Origin: Gemmatimonadota bacterium
GTDB lineage: Bacteria > Gemmatimonadota > Gemmatimonadetes > Gemmatimonadales > JACORV01
Length of the DNA stretch: 34,571 nt
Reading direction: 5' to 3'
NCBI GenBank assembly: GCA_016209905.1
Contig: JACQVG010000118.1
Span: forward strand, 1 to 34,571
Both the position numbers and the translations under genes were made by a program. Under the pieces are notes generated by a model. That model worked only from the letters and a program-made list of their open reading frames with translations. It ran no database searches and had not been told where the DNA came from. Each line of letters opens with the position of its first letter. The stretch's first letter is position 1. This document shows, piece after piece, positions 27,012 to 34,571 of this stretch.

Positions 27012-28552
27012 CGCTCCGCTTCGCGTCCGCAGCGCCGACGGGTCCCGCACAGGGCGACGTCGAGTCCGCGTGGGCGGCGCAGAGGGCGCGCCGTTTCCCG
27101 GCGAGCGCCGCGCCGGCGCTGCTGGCGGAAGGCCGGGCCACTGCCGGCCTGGAGCAGCTTCAAAGCGGCGGCGCGCTCGCCGTCACCACCGGCCAGCAGG
27201 CTTGTCTTTTCACGGGCCCCCTGTACACGGTCTACAAGGCGCTGAGCGCGGCTGCCTTCGCCGAGGCGCTTGCCGCGCAGCGGCGGAGGCCGGTCGTGGC
27301 CGTTTTCTGGGTCGCTGGCGACGACCACGATTTCGCCGAGATCAACCATTGCAGCGTTCTCGGTGCGGATGGCCGTCCCGCGCGCATCACGCTGCGGGAG
27401 AGAGTCTCCGGCGCGCCGATGCTCCCGGCCTACCGGGAGGCCGTCGGCTCGGAGGGCGCGTCCGCGCTGGAGGCCCTCGAGGCGGCCCTGCCGCCCAGCC
27501 AGTTTCGCGCTGAAACCGTCGCGTGGCTGCAGCGGGCATACCGCGCCGACCGGTCGCTCGCGGAGGCGAGCGCGGTCGCGCTGGCCGAGCTGCTCGGCCC
27601 GCTGGGGATCGTGATCTGCCGGGGCTGGCACCCCTCGCTCAAGGCCGCCGCGCGGCCCACGATGCTGCGGGCGCTGCGGGCTGCCGCCCTGCTGGGTGAC
27701 GCGCTGCAGGCCGAAGCCGGGCAGGTGCGCGGGGCCGGGGCGACGCCGGCGGTCGAGGTCGCTCCGGGCATGACGCTGCTGATGATCGAAGGGCGTCTGG
27801 GCCGCGATCGGCTGCGACTGGCGGACGGCGGCCGCTTCGTGACACGGCGCAGCGGCGAAACCTTTACGCTCGACGAACTGGAGGCGATTGCGGCCGCCGA
27901 GCCCGAGAAGATCTCGGCGAGCGTGCTCCTGCGGCCTGCGGTCGAGGCGGACCTCCTGCCGACGGTCGCCTACGTCGCCGGTCCCGCTGAGCTCGACTAC
28001 CTGGCCCAGGCGGGGCCGGTTTTCTCGACGCTGGGGGTACCGCGCCCGGTCCGCCTCCCGCGGCTCTCGGGCTTCCTCGTGGAGGCGAAGGTGGACCGCG
28101 TGCTCGGGCGCTATCAGATGGCGCCCGAGGCCCTCGCCTCCGAGCGGGAGTTGGACGCCGTCGTGCGCGATACGCTGCCCGCCGGCGCCGCGGAGGCGCT
28201 GGCGGCCTTGCGCCGCGCGCTGAGCGAGAGATATGAGGTGCTCATCGCCGAGGCCGTCGCGATCGAGCGGACCCTTCAGAAACCGGTCGAGTCGGCCCGG
28301 AATCAAGCGCTGGCGACCGCGCAGGAGATCGAGAAGCGGCTGCTCGCGCATCTCAAGCGGCACAATGAGACGGCCCTTCAGCAGGTCAGCCGGGCCCGCG
28401 AGCAGCTCTTCCCGGACGGCCGACCGCAGGAGCGCGTGCTCAGCGTCGTCTCGTTTCTCGCCCGCCACGGCACGGCGGCACTCGGGCTGATCTTCGACGC
28501 CGCCCGAGCGCACGTGCGGCGCCTACTTGAAGCGCCTCTGCCGCCGACCTAG
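27008..28552 (+). CDS. bshC: Bacillithiol biosynthesis cysteine-adding enzyme BshC
   Basis: A 514-residue putative cysteine ligase for the last step of bacillithiol synthesis. Signature: VTTGQQACLFTGPLYTVYKAL (~60) and VAVFWVAGDDHDFAEINH (~97), then the Rossmann-like core and a C-terminal coiled coil (YEVLIAEAVAIERTLQKPV; AQEIEKRLLAHLKRHN). Length is slightly below B. subtilis BshC (~540). BshC implies a thiol cofactor better known from Firmicutes and Bacteroidota; bshA and bshB are not in the window. GTG 27008 overlaps the methyltransferase stop. Confidence 0.9.
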   Translation: MTLRFASAAPTGPAQGDVESAWAAQRARRFPASAAPALLAEGRATAGLEQLQSGGALAVTTGQQACLFTGPLYTVYKALSAAAFAEALAAQRRRPVVAVFWVAGDDHDFAEINHCSVLGADGRPARITLRERVSGAPMLPAYREAVGSEGASALEALEAALPPSQFRAETVAWLQRAYRADRSLAEASAVALAELLGPLGIVICRGWHPSLKAAARPTMLRALRAAALLGDALQAEAGQVRGAGATPAVEVAPGMTLLMIEGRLGRDRLRLADGGRFVTRRSGETFTLDELEAIAAAEPEKISASVLLRPAVEADLLPTVAYVAGPAELDYLAQAGPVFSTLGVPRPVRLPRLSGFLVEAKVDRVLGRYQMAPEALASERELDAVVRDTLPAGAAEALAALRRALSERYEVLIAEAVAIERTLQKPVESARNQALATAQEIEKRLLAHLKRHNETALQQVSRAREQLFPDGRPQERVLSVVSFLARHGTAALGLIFDAARAHVRRLLEAPLPPT

Positions 28553-28561
28553 GTTACCCCG

Positions 28562-28849
28562 ATGGTCTGGCTCGTGATCTTCGTCGCGCTCATGATCCCG
28601 CTGACCGCGGTCGTGTTGGACTCGCCGGTGGTGCGGGCGTGGGTCGAGCGGATGCACGGAGGCGGCGCCGACGCACCGACCGACGTGAAGGAGCTGGACA
28701 AGAAGGTTCGTGTGCTCGAGGCCGAGCTCGAAGCGATGACCCGGCAGCTGGTCCAACTCCAGGAAGAGCATCAGTTCCTCCAGCGGCTGCTCGAAGATCC
28801 GGCGCACCGCCAGGACGCCGCGAAGCCGCTCCCCAAGTCCGGCGCCTAG
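28562..28849 (+). CDS. Small membrane-anchored coiled-coil protein (PspB-like)
   Basis: A 95-residue protein: one N-terminal membrane helix (VWLVIFVALMIPLTAVVL), a short spacer, and a charged coiled coil (VKELDKKVRVLEAELEAMTRQLVQLQEEHQFLQRLLED). The order and size match PspB, the phage-shock partner of PspC, but identity is weak and no pspA or pspC is adjacent. It sits 9 nt after bshC and 3 nt before murJ, so it is likely co-transcribed. A general envelope role is possible. The call is by architecture only. Confidence 0.65.
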   Translation: MVWLVIFVALMIPLTAVVLDSPVVRAWVERMHGGGADAPTDVKELDKKVRVLEAELEAMTRQLVQLQEEHQFLQRLLEDPAHRQDAAKPLPKSGA

Positions 28850-28852
28850 CCG

Positions 28853-30397
28853 ATGGCGCGTGCGGCGGGGCGCGCTGCGGCGCTCGTCGCCGCGGGCATC
28901 TTCGTGTCCCGCATTCTCGGCTTCGTCCGCGAGCGGGTCTTCGCACACTACTTCGGCAACGCCGCCGCCGCCGACGCGGTGCGCGCGGCGCTCAAGATCC
29001 CCAACCTCATCCGTAATCTGCTGGGCGAAGGGACGCTGTCGGCCTCGTTCATCCCCGTGTACGCGCGGCTGCTCGAATCGGAGGATCCGCGCGCGGCCCG
29101 TGCGCTCGCGGGAGCAGTGGCGTCGCTGCTGCTCGTCGCGACGGGCGTCGCCGCATTGCTCGGCCTCGCCTTTGCGCCCCTGATCACGGCGGTCGTGGCG
29201 CCCGGCTTCGACCGCGAGACCAGGCGGCTGACGGTCACCCTGGTGCGCGTCCTCTTTCCGATGTCCGGGCTGCTGGTCCTGGCGGCGTGGTGCCTCGGCG
29301 TGCTGAACTCCCACCGGCGCTTCTTCCTGCCCTACGCGGCGCCGACGCTCTGGAACGTGGCGCAGATCGCGGTACTGATCGCGCTGGGTGGGGTGACGGC
29401 GGGCGGCGAGCTGGCGGTGTGGCTCGCGTGGGGCACGCTCGCGGGCGCCGCGCTCCAGCTCGCCATCCAGGTGCCCACGGCGCTCGGGCTTGCCGGGAGC
29501 GTGGACTTCCGGCCGTCGCTCGCCGTGCACGGCGTGCGCGATGTGCTGCGTGCCTGGACCCCGGTCGTCATCGGTGCCGGGGTGGTGCAGATCTCGAGCC
29601 TCGTGGACACGCTGCTCGCCAGCCTGCTTGAGCCGGGGGCCGTGGCCAGCCTGGGCTACGCGCAGCTCCTCACCAACTTGCCGATCGCCCTCTTCGGCGT
29701 CTCGGTGGCGGCTGCCTCGCTGCCCGAGCTGTCGCGGGAGGCCGCCGGCCCGGAAGCGCGTGAGGCTCTGCGGGCGCGTCTCGCCGATGGTTTCCGACGC
29801 ATCGTTTTCTTCGTGCTGCCGTGCGCTTTCGCATTCGCCGTGCTAGCCGAGCCCATCGTGCGCCTGCTGTTCCAGACCGGCCGCTTCGGCGCGCGCGACA
29901 CGACTCTGGTGAGCGGCGTCCTGGCGGCGTACAGCCTCGGCCTGGTCGGATACGCGACTGTCAAGCTCTTCGCCTCGGGCTTCTACGCCCTCCAGGACAC
30001 GCGGACGCCGGTGACCATCGCCGCCAGCTCGGTCATCATTTCGGCTCTGCTCTCCTTGATGCTGATGCCGTACTTCGGGCCGGCGGGTGTCGCGTTGGGT
30101 TCGGGCCTCGCCGCCACCTACAACATGGTGATGCACCTGGTCCATCTCGAACGCCGCACCGGCGCGGTCTTTCGGCACGCCGACCGACGGGCGCTGGCCG
30201 TCGCCCTGGTCGCGAGCGGCGTGGCGAGCGTGGTCGGCCTGGCCGGCGCCCGCCTGGGAGCGTCGATCGGGCCCATCGGCGCGGCGCTCGTCGCGCCGGT
30301 CGCCTTCGCAGCCGCCTATCTCGGCGTGGCGCGAGGGGCCGGCCACCCCGACGCGGCGCGGCTGGCGGCCATCCTGGGGCGCTGGCTCTCACCATGA
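28853..30397 (+). CDS. murJ: Lipid II flippase MurJ (MviN family)
   Basis: A 514-residue inner-membrane protein with ~13-14 hydrophobic helices, moving lipid II to the periplasmic face for peptidoglycan synthesis. The N-terminus has SRILGFVRERVFAHYFG and AALKIPNLIRNLLGEGTLSASFIPVY, including the charged residues conserved in MurJ. Further matches are LFPMSGLLVLAAWCLGVLNSHRRFFLPYAAPTLWN (in parts) and QTGRFGARDT. Length is typical (~510-525). ATG 28853 follows the small coiled-coil gene by 3 nt, and the uvrC ATG overlaps the murJ stop by 4 nt. Confidence 0.94.
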   Translation: MARAAGRAAALVAAGIFVSRILGFVRERVFAHYFGNAAAADAVRAALKIPNLIRNLLGEGTLSASFIPVYARLLESEDPRAARALAGAVASLLLVATGVAALLGLAFAPLITAVVAPGFDRETRRLTVTLVRVLFPMSGLLVLAAWCLGVLNSHRRFFLPYAAPTLWNVAQIAVLIALGGVTAGGELAVWLAWGTLAGAALQLAIQVPTALGLAGSVDFRPSLAVHGVRDVLRAWTPVVIGAGVVQISSLVDTLLASLLEPGAVASLGYAQLLTNLPIALFGVSVAAASLPELSREAAGPEAREALRARLADGFRRIVFFVLPCAFAFAVLAEPIVRLLFQTGRFGARDTTLVSGVLAAYSLGLVGYATVKLFASGFYALQDTRTPVTIAASSVIISALLSLMLMPYFGPAGVALGSGLAATYNMVMHLVHLERRTGAVFRHADRRALAVALVASGVASVVGLAGARLGASIGPIGAALVAPVAFAAAYLGVARGAGHPDAARLAAILGRWLSP

Positions 30398-32208
30398 TGC
30401 CGCCGCCGGCGGTCCAGGCGAAGCTTGCGGCGCTGCCCGACACCGCCGGGGTTTACCTGTGGAAGGATGCCGAGGGCGCCGTGCTCTACGTCGGCAAGGC
30501 GAAGGGCCTGCGCACCCGCGCGCGGTGGTACTTCGGCGACGAAGTGGACGACAACCCGCGTCTCAAGCTCCTCCAGCGCCGTATCGCGGACGTGGAGACC
30601 ATCGTGGTGCAGAGTGAGGCGCAGGCGCTGCTGCTCGAAAACAACCTCATCAAGGAGCACCGGCCGCGGTTCAACGTGACGCTGCGGGACGATAAGCGCT
30701 ACCCGTGGCTCGCCGTGACCGTGCAGGAGCCGTTCCCGCGCATCTTGGTGAGGCGTGCTGCGGCCGACGACGGCGCCCGCTACTTCGGGCCGTACACCGA
30801 CGTGGGCGCTCTTCGCCAGACGCTGCGCGTCATCCGGCGCATCTTCACGGTCCGCTCCTGCCACTACGACCTGCCGAGCGACGCCCCCGACCGCCCGTGC
30901 CTCGACTACCACATCCGCAAGTGCAAGGCGCCTTGCGTGGGATGGGAGAAGGCCGAGTCGTACCGTCGCATGATCCAGGACGTGCTGCTGTTCCTGGAGG
31001 GGCGGACGCTGGAGGTCCGTGGGCGGTTGCGGGAGAGGATGCAGCAGGCCTCCACGGCACTGGATTTCGAGGGTGCGGCGGAGCTGCGCGACGTGCTGCG
31101 GCGCCTGGATCAGATCGAAGAGCCGCAGACGGTCGAGCGGGTCGGCGGCGGCGACTGCGACGCCGTGGGGATGGCGCGGGACGAGGACGATGCGTGCGCC
31201 GTGGTGCTGCGGATCAGGGATGGGAAGGTGATCGGCCGCGAGCACACCTTTCTCGTGGGCGCGCGCGGCGTGGCCGAGGCCGAGGTGGTGACGGCGTTCC
31301 TGGTGCGCTACTACCTCTCCCGCCCGTGGCGCGCGCGGCTGGCCCTCTTGCCCTGTCCGCCGGCAGACGAAGAGGCGCTCCGGGAGACGTTCGGCGAGGG
31401 ACGGTGGGCCGTGCCGCAGCGTGGACTGGGGCGGCGCCTGGTGGATCTCGCGGACCAGAACGCGAGGCACCTGCTCGAGACGCTTCGCCTCGAGACCTTC
31501 GAAGGAGCCGAGCGGGCCGACGACCCGGTCTACGCCTTGGGCCGCGACCTGGGGCTGGCCGCGGTGCCCCGCGAGCTCGCCTGCGCCGACATCAGCACGG
31601 CGCAGGGCAGGGACACCGTGGGCGCGATCGTCTGGTTCGAGAACGGACGCCCCAAGCGGAGCGAGTACCGCACCTACAAGATCAAGACGGTCGAGGGCCA
31701 GGACGATTTCGCCTCGATGGGCGAGATCGTCGCGCGGTTCCTGCGGCGACGGCTCGCCGAGTCAAGACCGCTGCCCGACCTGTTCGTCGTGGACGGCGGT
31801 CGCGGCCAGCTGGCCGCGGCCCGGGCGGCGGCGAGCGAACATGCGGGAACGGCCGCTCCGCCGTTCGTCGGCCTGGCCAAGCGCGACGAGGAGATCTACC
31901 TGCCGGATCGCGCCGAGCCCCTGTCGCTCTCACGTCGCAGCCCCTCGCTCCGGCTGCTGCAGCGCGTGCGGGACGAGGCGCACCGGGTGGCGGTGACGTT
32001 CAACCGGAAGCGACGCACGGCGCGCACGATCACCTCGTCGCTGCTCGAGATCCCCGGCGTAGGCCCCGCGCGGCGGCGCGCGCTGCTGGAGCGGTTCGGC
32101 TCCCTGGCCGGCGTGGAGTCGGCGAGCGTTGCGGAGCTGGCCGCCGTCGCAGGAATCGCGCGCGGCCTGGCCGAGCGCATTCACGGCCGCCTGCACCGAC
32201 AAGGCTGA
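30394..32208 (+). CDS. uvrC: Excinuclease ABC subunit UvrC
   Basis: A 604-residue nucleotide-excision-repair nuclease making both cuts. The N-terminal GIY-YIG domain (GVYLWKDAEGAVLYVGKAKGLRTR, ~19-42) makes the 3' cut. A Cys-bearing region (CLDYHIRKCKAPCVG) and a UVR motif (ALDFEGAAELRDVLRRL, ~220) follow; UVR contacts UvrB. The C-terminal RNase H-like domain has ELACADISTAQG, VDGGRGQL and DEAH with the catalytic His, and two helix-hairpin-helix units (IPGVGPARRRALLERFG) end it. The ATG at 30394 overlaps the murJ stop; the ORF extension to 29821 is a shadow. Length is normal (~600). Confidence 0.96.
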   Translation: MMPPPAVQAKLAALPDTAGVYLWKDAEGAVLYVGKAKGLRTRARWYFGDEVDDNPRLKLLQRRIADVETIVVQSEAQALLLENNLIKEHRPRFNVTLRDDKRYPWLAVTVQEPFPRILVRRAAADDGARYFGPYTDVGALRQTLRVIRRIFTVRSCHYDLPSDAPDRPCLDYHIRKCKAPCVGWEKAESYRRMIQDVLLFLEGRTLEVRGRLRERMQQASTALDFEGAAELRDVLRRLDQIEEPQTVERVGGGDCDAVGMARDEDDACAVVLRIRDGKVIGREHTFLVGARGVAEAEVVTAFLVRYYLSRPWRARLALLPCPPADEEALRETFGEGRWAVPQRGLGRRLVDLADQNARHLLETLRLETFEGAERADDPVYALGRDLGLAAVPRELACADISTAQGRDTVGAIVWFENGRPKRSEYRTYKIKTVEGQDDFASMGEIVARFLRRRLAESRPLPDLFVVDGGRGQLAAARAAASEHAGTAAPPFVGLAKRDEEIYLPDRAEPLSLSRRSPSLRLLQRVRDEAHRVAVTFNRKRRTARTITSSLLEIPGVGPARRRALLERFGSLAGVESASVAELAAVAGIARGLAERIHGRLHRQG

Positions 32209-32211
32209 GCC

Positions 32212-33366
32212 GTGGACTGGACGTTGGAGTGCTCGGGATGCGCGGACGTGAGCGGGCCTGGCGGTCTGCCGACCGTCTGCCCGGTCTGCGGCTCGCCATA
32301 CCTGGTGCGCTATGCGAGGCGGCCGGCGCCCGGGCCGCGCGAGGCGCTGGCCGGCCGCGCGCACACCATGTGGCGCTTCCTTGAGTTCCTCCCCCTGGCC
32401 GCCGGCGAGGAGCCGGTCTCGCTCGGTGAGGGCGGAACACCGCTCCTCCGGGCGGAGCGCCTCGGCGCCGCACTCGGCATGTCGGATCTCTGGGTCAAGG
32501 ACGAGGCGGCCAATCCGACGGGATCGTTCAAGGCGCGCGGCTTGGCCGCGGCGGTAACCCGCGCGGTGCGGGGCGGCGCCCGCCACTTCGTGCTTCCGAG
32601 CGCCGGAAACGCCGGGGTGGCGGCTGCGGCGTACGCGGCGCGCGCCGGCGCACGCGTTCGCGTGTACGCCCCGACCAGCACGCCGCCGCCGCTGTTGGCG
32701 CAGATCGTAGGGCACGGCGCCGAGCTGATCACGATTGACGGCCACATCGGGGATTGCGGGCGGCTGGCCAACGACTACGCCGTCCACACACGGGCGATGA
32801 ACCTTTCGACGTTCCGGGAGCCGTATCGCGTCGAGGGAAAGAAGACGCTCGGCCTCGAGATCGCCGAGCACTTCGGGTGGAGACTGCCCGCTGCCATCGT
32901 GTACCCGACGGGAGGAGGTACCGGGCTCATCGCCCTCTGGAAGGTGTTCCGAGAACTCGTCGATGCGGGGTGGGTCGCGGGGCCGACACCGCGCCTGTTT
33001 TCCGTCCAGGCGGCGGGGTGTGCGCCCGTCGTGGCGGCTTTCGCGCGTGGGGCCGAGCGGTGCGAGCCGTGGCCGGACCCTGAAACCGTTGCGAGCGGGC
33101 TCCGGGTTCCCGGGCCCGTAGGAGGAGCTCTCATGCTGAGGGCGCTGCGGGATACGGCGGGCAGTGCGGTCGCGGTCTCGGACGAGGAGCTTCTCGCCGG
33201 TGCCAGGCAGCTCGCTACCCTGGAGGGCGTCGACGCGTCACCCGAGGGGGGCGCCACGGTCGCCGCCACACGGAAACTGGCGGCGGCCGGGACCATCGCC
33301 CGGGAGGAGGAAGTGGTTCTCCTCAACACGGGGGCGGGAGTCCTGTACGGAGCGGCCTTAAAGTAA
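32212..33366 (+). CDS. thrC: Threonine synthase (PLP-dependent)
   Basis: A 384-residue fold-type II PLP enzyme converting O-phosphohomoserine to threonine. An N-terminal zinc-ribbon-like segment (CSGC...CPVC) is followed by LGEGGTPLL, the PLP Lys in NPTGSFKARG (~107), the substrate/phosphate loop SAGNAGVA and the PLP-phosphate loop PTGGGTGLI. SPEGGA near the C-terminus is also typical. Threonine synthase of the thermophile/plant-like class fits best; related threonine-dehydratase-like enzymes lack the N-terminal Cys pairs. It starts at GTG 32212, 3 nt after uvrC, and is the last gene before a likely transcript boundary. The gene is not with other Thr genes. Confidence 0.88.
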   Translation: MDWTLECSGCADVSGPGGLPTVCPVCGSPYLVRYARRPAPGPREALAGRAHTMWRFLEFLPLAAGEEPVSLGEGGTPLLRAERLGAALGMSDLWVKDEAANPTGSFKARGLAAAVTRAVRGGARHFVLPSAGNAGVAAAAYAARAGARVRVYAPTSTPPPLLAQIVGHGAELITIDGHIGDCGRLANDYAVHTRAMNLSTFREPYRVEGKKTLGLEIAEHFGWRLPAAIVYPTGGGTGLIALWKVFRELVDAGWVAGPTPRLFSVQAAGCAPVVAAFARGAERCEPWPDPETVASGLRVPGPVGGALMLRALRDTAGSAVAVSDEELLAGARQLATLEGVDASPEGGATVAATRKLAAAGTIAREEEVVLLNTGAGVLYGAALK

Positions 33367-33370
33367 CCTG

Positions 33371-33399
33371 TTGACGTCGGGCCTTAACTTGTGGAGATT
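33371..33399 (+). promoter_or_regulatory. Possible promoter for the TPR gene
   Basis: TTGACG (33371-33376) matches a -35 box at 5/6. Seventeen nt later is GAGATT (33394-33399), a poor -10 at 3/6. It lies in the 84-nt gap after thrC, one of the longer gaps in the window, and precedes a gene with its own ribosome binding site. Low confidence because of the -10. Confidence 0.35.
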
Positions 33400-33450
33400 C
33401 TTCAACTTCGGCTCGTGGCAAGCCAGATAGCATGAGGGGGGGAGACCAGG

Positions 33451-34571
33451 ATGCTTCGGCGCTGTTTTGCATGGCTCGCACCGGTCAGTGTGCTCATCCT
33501 TGGCGCTGCCGCCGCGGCGGCCCAGCGAGCTGAGCAGCGGCAGGAGACACAGCAGCCTCAGTGCCGGAGCCTGAGCATCCGGGGAAGCTCTCGGCTGGAC
33601 GCGGCGCTGCAGGCGCTGGTCCGGGCCGATGAGGCGTCGGCGCCGGAGGTCAGGCGCCGATTCCTCGGCGACGCCGTGCGGGCGCTGGGCGAGGCGGTAC
33701 GCGATGGTCGGGGCGACCCGCTCACCATCTGGCACTTCTTCGGGCAGGCCTACGCGCTCCAGGGCGACCTGGCGGGCGCGGATTCCGCGTTCCGCCGGGC
33801 GGAGACCCTGGCCGATTCGGAGTGCGTGGCGGAAATCGCTCAGCGCCGCCGCGCCCGGTGGGCGCCGTTCGTGCGTGAAGGGAGCGCGCAGAGCCAGGCG
33901 GGCAACGTGGATTCGGCGCTCGCGCTGTACCGCCTGGCGAACACGATCTATCGGGGCGCGCCGTTCGCTTTCATCAGCATGGGGAACATTTTTCTGAATC
34001 GGACGCAGACGGACAGCGCGATCGTCTACTTCCGCTTGGCCGGCCGAGCGTCCGACGAGGCCGACTACTTCCCCTACCGCTGGCGGGCGCTCCTGAACGT
34101 GGCGCATCTCCTGGTGCGTGAAAACCGGTTGCCCGAAGCCGATTCCGCCTTCCGCGAGTACCTGCGCCTCAGGCCGTACGATCTGTCGGCGCAGGCGAGT
34201 CTGGCCGGCGCGCTGCTGCAGTCGAACCGGCCGGCGGAGGCGCAGGCGGTTTACGACTCGCTCTTCGTGGGCGCCGATTCCGCGTCGTCATTCGAACTCT
34301 TCGACACCGGAGTGGTCCTGTTCCAGCAGGAGCGCTTTCCGCAGGCTGCCCGCGCCTTCGAGCTGGGGCTCGCGAAGAACCCGAGCCATCGGGACGGGCT
34401 GTTCAACCTGGCCAATTCCTACATCGCGGCGAACGATTCCGCACGGATCCTCCCGGCGGCACAGCGGCTCGTCGCGCTCGACTCGATGAATCGGCAGTCG
34501 TTGCAACTGCTCGCGGCAGGCTACTTGGCGCGCGGAGACGCGAACAGCACGGTGGAGGTGCTGCTGCGCCG
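33451..34571 (+). CDS. Secreted TPR-repeat protein (3' end outside window)
   Basis: An open frame from ATG 33451 runs to the window edge without a stop (~373 residues visible), so the ORF track missed it. It begins with a signal peptide (MLRRCFAWLAPVSVLILGAAAAAAQ). Repeated helical TPR-like units follow: WHFFGQAYALQGDLAGADSAF, GNVDSALALYRLANTIY, ENRLPEADSAFREYLRL, NRPAEAQAVYDSL, QERFPQAARAFELGLAKNP. The recurring 'AxSAF/DSA' pattern at helix ends is consistent. TPR arrays scaffold protein complexes, here in the periplasm. GGAG lies 6 nt before the ATG. The function and partners are unknown. Confidence 0.85.
   Translation, partial: MLRRCFAWLAPVSVLILGAAAAAAQRAEQRQETQQPQCRSLSIRGSSRLDAALQALVRADEASAPEVRRRFLGDAVRALGEAVRDGRGDPLTIWHFFGQAYALQGDLAGADSAFRRAETLADSECVAEIAQRRRARWAPFVREGSAQSQAGNVDSALALYRLANTIYRGAPFAFISMGNIFLNRTQTDSAIVYFRLAGRASDEADYFPYRWRALLNVAHLLVRENRLPEADSAFREYLRLRPYDLSAQASLAGALLQSNRPAEAQAVYDSLFVGADSASSFELFDTGVVLFQQERFPQAARAFELGLAKNPSHRDGLFNLANSYIAANDSARILPAAQRLVALDSMNRQSLQLLAAGYLARGDANSTVEVLLR

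Noticed and set aside
24675-27050. 791-codon minus-strand ORF opposite gdhA
   Set aside because: Antisense shadow; low-complexity His/Arg/Ala content, and the + strand encodes a full glutamate dehydrogenase.

Overview
The window is a GC-rich (roughly 70% by eye) bacterial chromosome segment. It opens on the 3' end of a 5S rRNA, with its terminator, and then carries 31 protein-coding genes, all on the + strand; the last runs off the window end. The organism is a diderm with LPS: it has lipid A genes, BamA, Skp, Lol and several signal-peptide outer-membrane proteins. It also carries genes best known from Firmicutes (McsA, McsB, ClpC, BshC). This mixture, the LpxC-FabZ fusion, the PorV-like protein and the DUF5683-like protein suggest Gemmatimonadota or a close relative. 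That assignment is inference from gene content, not a database match. I see no mobile elements, CRISPR arrays, tRNAs or clear signs of horizontal transfer. This is a core-genome housekeeping region.

Layout. (1) 1-275: 5S rRNA end, intrinsic terminator, short GC repeat. (2) 276-4449: CPA-type cation/proton antiporter, Era GTPase, Trm112-like zinc protein, PorV-like outer-membrane protein and DUF5683-like protein. (3) 4450-6798: hairpin, sigma70-like promoter, REC-GGDEF protein, MJ0042 zinc-ribbon protein and a PlsY-like membrane protein that lacks the family's key motifs. (4) 6843-12982: prfB with a programmed +1 frameshift, lysS, a LolC/E permease, lolD, mcsA and mcsB. (5) 13022-24930: clpC, then an envelope-biogenesis block of bamA, skp, lpxD, lpxC-fabZ, lpxA, a Gfo/Idh/MocA oxidoreductase (GnnA-like position), lpxB and lpxK. 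(6) 24927-33366: glutamate dehydrogenase, a SAM methyltransferase, bshC, a small PspB-like protein, murJ, uvrC and threonine synthase. (7) 33451-end: a new transcription unit encoding a secreted TPR protein.

How the genes fit together. Many neighbours overlap by 4 nt (ATGA, GTGA or TTGA), so much of the window is probably transcribed and translated as long coupled operons. BamA and Skp assemble outer-membrane proteins, Lol moves lipoproteins, and the Lpx proteins make lipid A. MurJ exports the peptidoglycan precursor, so envelope construction is the dominant theme. McsA, McsB and ClpC would form a protein-arginine-phosphorylation/proteolysis system, but there is no adjacent ctsR.

Most interesting observations: the prfB frameshift, which the ORF track misses; a PlsY paralogue without catalytic motifs; a GnnA-like oxidoreductase inside the lipid A operon without its aminotransferase partner; mcsAB-clpC without ctsR; a likely CTG start on the DUF5683-like gene; C-tracts inside two genes; and Era with unusual G3 and G4 motifs. 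I did not find a convincing wholly new multi-gene system.
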